Source: Larus michahellis
Lineage: Eukaryota; Chordata; Aves; Charadriiformes; Laridae
Reading direction: 5' to 3'
NCBI RefSeq assembly: GCF_964199755.1
Contig: NC_133901.1
Span: forward strand, 24,523,583 to 24,587,582
Length of the DNA: 64,000 bases
Part shown: positions 49,501 through 61,500 of the stretch, one piece after another
Position numbering within the stretch: position 1 is the first letter of the stretch
Layout: the number at the start of each line of letters is the position of its first letter
Notes under the pieces: model-generated
Seen by the model: the letters and a program-made list of their open reading frames with translations, nothing else
Told to the model about the DNA's origin: nothing
Databases searched by the model: none
Position numbers and translations under genes: made by a program

Positions 49501-52500
49501 ACCTGTAATTTTTCCTCCTGTACTGTATTTTCAAAGTAAATCATAATCAAGAACCAAAACTGACACAGAAATCATGTCTGAGCATGGAACAGCTTGGCCC
49601 ACAGGAAGCATTACTTGGAACAGAGCTTTAAGGAAATAATTGCATCTCTGCCCAAACAAACTTTTTGTTGACACCAAATGTGGTGTCAACTGCTTTGAAC
49701 TAAATATTTGTGTCTTGGCAATGCAACTGGAGCAACTCAAAGTGAAACAACTGTCAATAAGGAACTTTTGGTGCCTTTCATTATTGGATTAACTCATTTC
49801 TCCAAGATAAAGATTATCGTACTTCTAATATACTGGCATAAAAATTAAATTTTGTTTGTACCAATGAAGATAACCATGGTCATAATTCAGCTTCTATAGA
49901 AAAACATTGTTGTACAAATGAAAGAAAAGTCTTACTTGAGTAGGAACAAAAAGAGAGCGAGGAGAATGGTTGAGGCCTCCGAGATGCACTTTTTGCGAGC
50001 ATACAGATGACAGATCAGATGCATAAGAATTGTAGTTATTCACAGCTGGCTGAGGTTTAACTATGGCCGTCAGTTTTTGATTTCCCATTTCTGACCGACT
50101 ACCATGAGAAAGGTTAATTAAGGCACTTGATGGCAGACGATAACCTCTGGCGGGTGAGCACCTTAAGAAAAGCAAATTACATAGTTGTTTCATGTCATTT
50201 AATTATTGACATTTCAATATATCCGATTTAACAACACTGTTGCCTCTGTACCAAAAGATAATGATTCCAGTTTGAACAGCAGAGGCTGAAAACTGTATCC
50301 ATTATTGAAATCTAGTACCATTACAAACAATGTTAATCCCACTGTGCTCCCCTTCGGCCTCTGTCTGTCAAACCCACAAAACAACAGTAATTACTAATAC
50401 TCTTGCATTTATATTGGCCTTTCAGTGCTGAGCTTAAAGAAATTTTAAAGATGAGTGAATTGTTATAGCATAGTTCTGTAAAAAATTATGAACCAGGAAA
50501 TAATTTTCTTTTCTTTTTCTGAGAAGAAAAATGAAGCCAGTAGCAGAATTACAAACTGAAGTTAAGCAGCATTTAGTCAGTTTTATATCTACCTTTATGA
50601 TTCTGAATACTGAAAGTTATCTGTGTTACAGGACATGCTCTTGCAAGGGATAGGATTGCGTTATGCTTGCTAAACACAGGGAATATGTAAGATTGTCCTC
50701 TAATTTCTGTCATAAAACCCCCTTAATTTATCTAACAGTAAAATGAAGCCTGCCTGGTAAATCAGTGCACTTAGAAGTTTACCTGCCTACTTAAATACAG
50801 AAAAGTTATCATACTTTTTAAAACAAAAGCATTAACCATGCCTCCACATCCTGAAGAACAGTATAGGTCTTTAATTGTGGGTGGAATTTAGTGCCTAAGT
50901 ATCAATTACTGACAGCTCAGGGTCCCTCCTTCAGAGGAGCAGATGATTACTGAGTATTTTTAATCTAGATATTAAAAACATGATAACAACCTGTTTTCTA
51001 CATATTCATTTTAGAAAGACATTTGTATCTAGTGCTTTATTCTGCTGGTTCATATTTGCTTTCTACAAAACAAACTCCTGAATATGCAAAAAACCAACCC
51101 AAAAGAGCATTTCCAAAATATAGTAGCTCTATAAAAATTATCCCTACTCAACAAGAAAAAAGAAACACAAGAGAAATAAAAATTGCCCAACACTGAGAAA
51201 CAAATTTTTAAAAAGAGGCATTAAAAATACTCATCCAAACCAAAGGCAACAATTTCACACAATCTATACCAACAAATGAGATGACTATGAACCCCCCTGC
51301 ACAAACCTTATAGTTAGGCCTCCAAGGAATTCTTCATCAAACAAAACTTCAAAGAGCACATCTGTTTCTCTACTGGCTATAGATAATGAAATAAAATGTC
51401 ATCCTAGGTACGTAACAGTAGCTGTTTTCATCTAAACTATGTAAATATCTATATTAGTTATGCAATAAATAATGAAAAGACCAAAACCGAACTAATTAGC
51501 AACAAAACATTCTTTATGCCTTAAATGAGTTATTTCATTAACAGCAATTAATAAATTATTCTCAAAGTCATACATGCCTGTCCTTTTAGATACACTTTTA
51601 ACGGAAATGTACCATGCATAACAACTTATCAACCTGCATTAACAGAACTTCAGTTTATAGCAGTATGTCACAGTTGTCAGGAATTGCCAGAAAAGAGATT
51701 CAAGCCATCTTTACATTTAGGCAGTCAGAAACTGACAGCTTTAACATTACCTTCTTGCATAACTATAGACATAACTATAGACTAATACTCTTCTAAAATT
51801 ATACTAGTATATAATCATTATGTAGAAAAGAATAACTCTTAAAAAGCTGCACTCAAGTCTAGTCTATTCAAGATTCTGCTGGATGCAAACTGGATGAGAA
51901 AGCAACTACTTAAATGTCAGGTAAAAAAAACAATTTCTATTACTAGATCTCAAACTGTTACACCCAATTATGACTCGGTAAATCCTTTTCTTTACCTGAA
52001 ATAGATTTATGGATAATCTTCTCAAAGAAGGTATAAATCCATGACATTTAAAAGAAATGGAGTATCACAGAGTAAAAACCAAATTAGAAATAAAATAATT
52101 TGAGACAAATCATATTTGATAAAATTTGTTGTTCAAAGTATTGAGGCTAATATTTTTGCTTTTATCTCTGCTTCTCTTATCTTTGCTTATCTTCCCATAA
52201 CATCATTTGTTCCTTTTTTGCAGCCTGTGTTCTCTCTCATTGATCTCTCTTGACTTCTTCATATCAAGATGGAAAAAGGGTAATTTCTTATTCAAAGTAC
52301 AGCTGTGTAACAAATGAAATTAAAATACAATACCTGTAGGTTTAATTCCAAACAGTAAATATGTCACTAGCAGCTTTAAGCTGCATATGCTTTGTAGGTG
52401 AGAAATTTCTGTGCGCTCACAACCATTATACAAAACACTTCTCTGAAGCCTGCTTTCACATCACTAGCTGAGCTGTTATATAGCTATAATGCTACAATTA

Positions 52501-55500
52501 TGAAGAAAATATTACCTCCTTTTATGCCTATAATGGTACCTCGAAGACCAACTGGAACGGAAAAGTTTTCTCTCACATTCACAACACGGTCAAACAGCCT
52601 ATACTCTGCGTCTCGATCTGGAACAACCCCATTCTGCTGTTCTAATGGCTGACAATAACCAAAAGACTATGTTAACATTTGCAAAAAAATAGGGAATACA
52701 ATGAAAATGCATTTATAACAATATCTGAAACACACTATAAAACAAACTTTCTGAAAAAAATTGTTTAAGAACAAAGAATCTTCCTTTCCCAGACACAAAG
52801 CAAACTTTCATTTTTTTCTTGCAAGTTTCTGGTTCTGCCTGAGAACAGTGATCCAAGACAGACCAAGGGGATCAATTTAGACAAAATAAAATCATTAAGT
52901 GTAACGTGCCTGTATCAGTAACATGGGTATCTGAAATACAGGCAAGATGACCAGTTGGTCATATGCCAAGAACCGAACAAAAAACAAAGAGGGAAGAAGA
53001 GACAAATTAGTTTTATTTTGCCTTCATTATACAGCCAATAAGAACAACAGAAGCATGAAGGACTGGAGGCAGAAAATAACTGAAAGTCAGTATAACGGAT
53101 GACCAAGACTGTAGTTAGAAATTCCTTTTGAGACAAGCTACTGTTCTCAAATTGATTTTCTAGAAGACATCATAAAACTTTTTCTTCCATCAATACTGTC
53201 CTAAAATCCCACTCTTAGAAAGTTGGTAAGTTTAGGTAAAATAAATATGATCTTGACAGCTTAACTTTAAAAAAAAAAACCCAAACCAAACCTTTTCATA
53301 TCACTTACTCTGTACAGCAAATGGGGTTTCACAGTTACTCGCACCTTCTTGTTGCTCTTCCTCTGCTAAAGGAAAGGAACAGAAAGTCATTTCAAACTAG
53401 CGTAGGAACAAAGACTGGGTTTCAGGCACAACAAAACACCTGAAAAGATAATGTAGAATTGTTTCTTTTAGATAAAGGTATACAGCTTTCATGAAGTCTT
53501 TAGGATGACTAAGTCCAGTTTTTAAAACACAACTGATTTCTTACCAGAGCGCTTTTGCATTGTTTGGCTAATTACTGAATTCACACCAATTTTATTATCA
53601 CGTCCTAGCAAATAATTTCAAAGAAACGAGCCCATTATTTCATGTGCCTTTGCCTTCCACTTTTGCTTTAGTAATTTCCTTGGCCCTTTTTTTGATCTGT
53701 GGCCTTCAGAAAACAACTTTCTAGTTTTCCTCAGACCAAAGAGAAACTGTAAGGGAAGAACAGCTTGTATTGCACTTAGAAACACCACTTCAGTATTTCA
53801 GAACATATACTGACACCTGTTCCTTTTTGAAATCACCAAAAAGCAGAGTTCAGAGTATGGGCTAATGCTGCTGAATTGCCTCAAAAAGTAAATTAAAAAG
53901 ATTAATAATAAGCTCTTCTGAATTTCTGGGACAATTCACATTAAAAATTCAGATATTACATTACATTCTGTATTCTTTTTCTTTGGAATGACAAGTGATC
54001 TTCAATTGTCTTATTCTAATTCAAGAACTTGGAAAATAATGAGCAGCTGCTTTTTGGTTGACCCCTGCTCACAATGATGCCAAGCTGCATACCTTGCATT
54101 TCTCTATTTCTTCTTCAATTTTCTCAACAATGGCTGCATCCAAAATTTGCAAGTCACAAGATGAGCGAGACAAAGCAGACACAGGATGTGCCTTTAACCA
54201 TGCAACAATTTCTTGAACTTTCTCAGCTCTAAATAAAGAGATACATGAATTAAAACTTTCAACTGGATAAACTAAGTATTTTACCACGTTACCCGATTTA
54301 ATCGATCAACTATTATGATACAGGCATAATGCTTGTATACATTCATGAAGTAATAGAATTTAAGAGTTCTGCATGAGTCTACAATAGAGGTTAGGAAAAA
54401 AACCAAACAATTAACTGAATTGGGCAATACTGTTTCAAAACTAACCTGAAGTTTTGCCGCAGCCAAAAGCAAACGAAATTAAAAAATGAAATTATTTTAA
54501 AAAGTATTCAGTAAATTATGTTTGCATCCAACCAACTAACCACGTCCAGCTGCGATTAAAGATTCTGTAACCAGTTGCTTCTCACAACACAGTAAGAAAG
54601 AACTTCGGGGTACGCCTCTCTGGTAAAATGGAGCACAAACCTGAGATTCTTATAATAGAAGAGTCCCACAATGGTATATCAGCCTGGTAAGAGTCGTAGG
54701 AGTGCAGCATCATGCAGACTTACTAACTCAAGCCCATGAATAGGGCTTACTAGCTAATAATAAAAGCTTTTTTTTTTTTTTTTTTTTTAATGTTACTATA
54801 CTGTATCTGGAACCAAGGCTGCTCCTTGTCTGCCATGAAACTGACTGAACATATACTGAAAATGTGCCAAGTACTTTAAATTCTGTACACTTTATTTTTC
54901 CAATTCAAAGTGATTTTAAGCAATTAAAATAATTATTGCTTATTTTCCAGAATGATCTTTTGATGTCTTTGTGACTATTCATAACTACTCTTACTGAAGG
55001 TTACGTTAAAAGCAAGAATTATGAAGTAGCCATCGAAAATTAGGTTTCTCATTTATTGGACTTGAGATGGGAGACTGACAGAGACTTGAACTCCACAACT
55101 GGAATGTCCACCGTTCTGATGATTTTTTCAGAGTCATCACTGAACAACCTTGCTGTTCAAGAACAGCAAGGTTTCAGTTACATAACAGCCACTATAAGAT
55201 CATCACCAATTTCACAATGTTGTCAGCCTTTATTCTACTTATTCTAAGGGGGGGGGGGGGAGGGGAAGGAAAAAAAAAAAAAAAAAGAGAAAGATGGCTT
55301 ACCCATTCTCATCCTCTCCAGGCCAAATGTCATCTTCATAGAAGATATCTTCCTGGCTGTTCTTGGCTATATAATTAAATAGTTCAGGGACCCTAAAAAT
55401 GAATAAATGGAAGACAAACTTAGTTTCACTTCAGTATAGACCACAAAAAAGCCTCATCAAAACAAACTTTGATGAGCTTCAAAATTTATGGAGCTCAGAT

Positions 55501-58500
55501 AGATTATTTTTTACTTAATTTAGTGTCATACTGTTCATTTGGCAAGGGTAAGCTGATTTCCTCTATCCCAAAATATACTTCTCCTTGAAAGGAAGGACTG
55601 TTGGAAGGAGAATACTGGAGTAGAAGAAATTCCACAAAGCAATCTCCAGAAGCAAACTCATCAGTTTTTAGAAGATCTGTGTCCAGAGGACAAAATCCAA
55701 AGGCCAATATGAAGGTGGATAATTTGGATGAAGTTCATATCCAACATTTACCTTTCTAAATACTCAGCAAGTAGTTGTTCTACTGCAGAAGAATACATCC
55801 ATTCATTTCCAACTTTCTTAGTATAGCCAGGAACTTCTTCATTTTTCTTATTGAACTTCAGGTTTAGCCCCACATTTGCTTTGTGATCTCCATGAGGACT
55901 GGAAATAAGAAAAAGTTTATTAACTTGGAATAATATATGCGTGTACAAACATTAAAAAAACAACAAACAGACAGATAAACATACATCCTCAGCCTTAAAC
56001 CACAGAAAAATTAAATTCACTGTATTGTTCACTTGTTAGAATTGCAACAGCTGTAAATGTTACAGGACGTAAACTGTGCTATGCAGCTGTCCACATGCAT
56101 GCCCATACCTTATTGCAAAGGAAGGTAGGAAATATTTTATTTCTTCCTTAATTGAGATCTAATAAGCCAAAATCTACCTGGCATTTACCAAGAAGTAGAA
56201 GGATGTCCTTGAACAATCAGTGGGGAACAAATGCACATGTTAAATCACAAGAAGATGCTCATGCATCAATCACTTCTTTAGTGAACTATCCTAGGAAACC
56301 ACAATTCTGACATTCAATGAACTATAGGGATTGCCTCCCTTTTATATTATAAGCAGTTTAGTCTTAACTAGTTCTTCAAAGAAAATTACAGGTACAATCA
56401 TTATCCCTTTATACTAGCAGTAACGATAAGTACAATGAAGTTAGATCCCAACTCCACTTTTTATTCTCAGTGTGGCAAAGTCAGTTCAAACTCCTGCTTT
56501 AATTATGCAAGTAGTTAACCAGCAAAGCCAATTTATGTCTTTCTATGATTCTAAAAGCAACAGAACAAGTCTCCAGTAAACAAAAATTAAAAAGAAGTTT
56601 ATGACAGGAGAGAAAAACACTGCATATGAGTTTAGTTTACAGCACATATACTTTAAAGAAAGCTTCACATCACAAAACAGTTATACATCTGATAAGAACA
56701 GCACTTAAATATAGCAGAAATTCTGTAGAGTTGTGTTAGAATTCAGAAGCTTCTCTACAGTCAAAATTCACAAAGAGAACTTACTTTTTCTTTGATCCTC
56801 TTCCAATAAAGATACTCCCTGTAAATCTGGAGACAAGATATCCACTTACTCCAAGACGGCTGGCCAAAATATACGCAGGATTGTATTTCACAGAATATTT
56901 CTTTAAAACAAACAAACAAAAAATATTGGCAATTCCCAAAGGATAAGGATTTTTACACAAAGGGCAAATGAATAATATGGAAGCATCCCTTAAAGACATT
57001 TACCATTGCAAAATATATTTGACACCTTGTTTAAGCTTTTACTAGAAAACCAAAAGCACTTACATGCTGGTTCTGTATTAAGGGATCAAGCTGGGGTTCA
57101 CACGGAATATTGAAAACTACACGAATTCTACCTTCTGTGATCACATCACGTGAATCTTGAACCTTGGACAGAAACATAACATATTAAAAATGTTACGTAG
57201 AAAAACAAGTCTTTGGATACTAGACCTTGTAGTCTACTTTATCAACAGTTTTGCCGCAGTAGGCGCAAAGATGCTTTGGGATTTATCACCTTGCCATGAC
57301 CTGTACACTGCTTCCTCATAGAGGCAACCAAACACAAATCACAGGAATCCATGACTGAAAATGGTCCAAAATGGGAACTCTCTCTATTGCAAATTATCCC
57401 AGATAATTAATAAAAATAATCCTGCATTGGAGTTATGCTACCTTTTTCCTGTTATGCCAGCAAAATTGGTCGGGAAAGCCGAAGAATCCCCTTCCTCCTC
57501 TGACTAAACCATCAAGGAATCTTTGCTTTAAAATTTTAGCTAGCAAATGACCACTACTGCCACAATATCTTAGATTATTTTAGGCTTGCAAATAAAGAAA
57601 TTTAGGGGGAAAAAAAAATATTATTGGAACTAACTTCTCCCATGCAGCCGTAGTAAGGAGAACCCAGCATAAAGGCTGTACTTCCAGGAGGAAACAAGTC
57701 ATCCAAAGTTTTGATGTTTGAAAAACGAGAGTCAAAGGCTTTGATATCCTACATGAAAAAGACAAAATTGATAATGTTAAATATCATTCAGTTCCAGCAG
57801 AATTTTAAAAAAGCATCTATTTATATGCACTTTTTAATTAACATTATCTGAGTCTGAAATAATTAATTGAAAGCAAAGAAGTTAATGCTGTATTAGAAAT
57901 GCTGTTAGCACAAGCAGCTATGCTACCTCATAGAGCAACACTACTGTAACTCCATACAAAGTACCATCATTAAAAGATGACAAAAGGCTTTTTTTCAGTT
58001 AAGATCTCTAAACTGTGCAAGAGCCCCACGTTTTGTGACAAAATACTTGCCTAAGTACACTGTGGTTTTTTATACAATAAATTACATTAAATGCTTATTT
58101 TTGTTCATTCTTTTGTTTTAAAGGCGCATATGCCCTTTTCCTCCCAGTCTGTACTCCCGCCCCAATGAAGTAAGGAGCCATGTGCAAGAACATACTGCAC
58201 TTGTGTGTTTACCTTGACAATAGTTTGGTAAACAAAAGGAAGAGCTTGTTTTGACCACTGCTTCTCCAAATAAACTTCTCCATTTTGGTTCAGTTGGTAT
58301 CTATTACCGGTGAGTAACTGAGCATACACAACTATTGATGTTTCATGAATAATTATTCCTTTTCTTCTCTGGTAGCTGAATACAAAATAGAACATTTAGA
58401 TTGATTACAATAAACAGAACTGAACCAAGACGGTGGAATTAATTTCTTGAAATTAAAAACAGAAAGCAAAAAAAACCCCAACCAAACAACTTCTCTTAAC

Positions 58501-61500
58501 AAAAGGATTCTAGTAGTTTGCTTCCTGTTTTATTAAAAATACCCAGAATAAATGGCTTAACAAGTCATTTATCTATTGTTGCACAGCTATCATCACATAG
58601 CTAAGTGTGTTAATTTAAATTTGACCTTTACAGTGTGAAGGGTTAGGGGTAATTAACGCAGTTAACTCAAGTGACAGATAATAAAATGGCAAGCTGCTGT
58701 AACTCAGTTGTCTTCCACTGGGCACTCACACTTTAGAAGAGCAAGAGCTGTATTCAAATTTAACAATGCTAAGCTAATAAAGTTGTAACTTGATACTGTG
58801 TGACTCCATTCTATATGCTTCCTACAACCAGAGATTACTAAAACCAGAACGGAAAATTGAGTGAGAGAGTAAATACTGAAACTGATTCATTTAAGAATTC
58901 TTTTGTAACAGCATCTAACTTTAAACACCTTGGAGACTAACTCCATGTATTCTGAAATTTCAACATAAGCTCATTTATGCTGGTTTTATTTTTTTTAATT
59001 CCAGCAGACTCATTAACCTTTATCATCAAGTATGCAGCAGTTCTTCTCTGCTACTTAGGTGTATAATGCAGCAATAAAACACAGCTAAGCTATAAAACGC
59101 AAAGTTACACTTTAATTTTCAAAGTTACTTACTGCTCTGAAATGCCTTGAACTTCTTTTAACCACATGCTTTGCTCCTTATCTCCAACGTATGCCACTTT
59201 AGTTGGGGGCACTGCATTTCCCATGTAAAGCTTCTGTGTGCCATGTGGTTCTTCCAAATAAAACCTTGAGAATATTATGACAGATACGAATTTAACTGAG
59301 TAAGATTAATCTAGACATAACCAATCGTGAGCAAAATTTAAAATAGTTAGAAATTACTTGTTAAGGACATGGAAAACTTGCAGCACCATTTTCTCTACTC
59401 CTTCCACAACAGGACATGCAGCATATCTTTTACAAAAAATACCAGTGCACGTGCTGAAAGGAAGATTTTATAGAAAAGTTCTCTTTCTCATTATCCTGCG
59501 TGGATTTCTGTGTATGCCTTCTTCCCCTCAAAGTTAAGGATGAGCTCCCCCAAACTTCTACATCTATAGCAAAATGCTGAAGAACTAGACTTCTGCAGAA
59601 ATAACCAAACCTCAGAATAACGTTAAACAAAGCTTCTTCCACCTTCGATACCTCTGGACTAATTTGCTGTTAGCAAGTATTACCATAAAACCCGAACTGT
59701 TGTACAACATAAGGAATTTATTTTGAATAAAACAATAAAGATGACAAACAGCTATCTATGAAGTGTCACTCACTTAGTTTCTCCATCTGACACAGCAACA
59801 ACTCTGGCTTCTTCAAGGTGTGGCCAGTTAACAAAAACACGCTTTCCAAGTACCAAGCTGGCAACATTTTCTACCATCTGAAAAAACAAAGAAGTTACTA
59901 ATTGTTTAAAATATTAAAAGATTTTTGTTAAAATATTTTCAAACTGTTTTTGCAGTAACATCTACTCTAGTTAAAGAACAGGTTTTCATACAGAATAAAA
60001 AGCTCAGTATATTGAATTCTGTTTTGAAACATAATACATAATCTCCAATTAGAAATGGAGAATCCTATTTCATTTTTTAGGACAAAGTAATGTATTCCAA
60101 ACATGGCTCTTTACATGTAGCACATGTTAGTTTTAAGACCTGGTTTGATTTGCATTCCTGGAATAGGGTTACTATGTCCTTTTTTTGTTAAATCACTTAG
60201 AACTATTTGTGCCTCTGGGACACTATAACCAAATTGACAATTTGAGATTAGTGGAATATTCTGTACCATAAATTTTACTTTTGTATCTCACTGAAATAAA
60301 GAAACAGCACTTATGTCCAGGACTTTACTAGCATCTGTAATTTTAGTCTCACATCATGTTCTATTTTTTCCATGATTTTCTGCTATTTTTTAACCTATTA
60401 TTTTGGCTTATTTAATTCCCTTTGCTGTGTATCTTCAATATTCACTCACTCTATCTCTACTGTAAAATACTATCTTACAGTTTTCCTCCTTTCTCCTTTC
60501 CTGGTTTTCTTTAATTATTTATCTCCAAAACTTTTTTTGTTTTTCTGGATTTGTCTTTTGCTACCTGATGTTTTTAATTATAAAATAGAGTTGGCTTTTA
60601 AAGGATTTAGAAAAAATATTTTGTTTCCTAATGTCTCCATCAATGACTAATTCCTAATGCCTCTATCAAACAGTCTCATGTAATTGGAAGGTGTAAGTCC
60701 GGTTTGTTGATGAAAGGGAATGATTAAAAAGGAAAAAGCGTCTGCATAACTCATCTACACAAAAGACAAGGAGCACTGGTCTGGAGACTCTGCTTCCTTG
60801 CATTTATACCAATTCCAACTATTAATTAGTCAGGAGTGAGTCTCACCAACTCCTTACCTGAGAGCTACCAGAGAGAAATGCCAGAAACTCTACTAAGGAG
60901 ACTTTCTGAAGCCAGGACAAATTTAAATCTTTGAGCAGATTCCCAAAATTCTAGACTGTTCACCGCAAAAATTTAGTGGTTTAATCCTAATGAATTTTAT
61001 TTTTTACTATTGACTCCAATAGTCAACAAAAGCTTTCAGTGTGAACTAATACACTAATACTAGCTAAATAAAGTTTTAAAAAAAATCTAAATATTATCTT
61101 TTGAATTAACTGTTCAACGTATTTAACTGCTCTGTTTTAAGAAATGCTTGGGTTTTAAATTTTTTTAAACTTTTTCAGTACTACTCTAAATGTTTTTCCC
61201 CTATAATATACTATTGAGAAGATATCCATAACCACCATCTCAAATCTGTCTCTTTAACAAACTCAGTCTTTTTATGACAAGGGTTTTTGTCTGTTTTGTT
61301 TTGTTTTTCTGTTTGAAACTGAATGCTTACCTGTTCTTTTGAGTTCTCATCAGCTATGATTTCTAACATCATGTTCTCTCCATGGCTGCTTTGCTGAAAC
61401 ACCTGTACACCACTTTTTTTAAGATAGAACTGGGTAAAAACAAAACAGCACATAAACTTAATTGAACTCTTACAGTTATCTATTAAATGCAATTGAAAAT

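Noticed and set aside
54768..54788. Poly-T run as the tail of a minus-strand retroelement
   Set aside because: No element body, target-site duplication or family motif could be recognised next to it.
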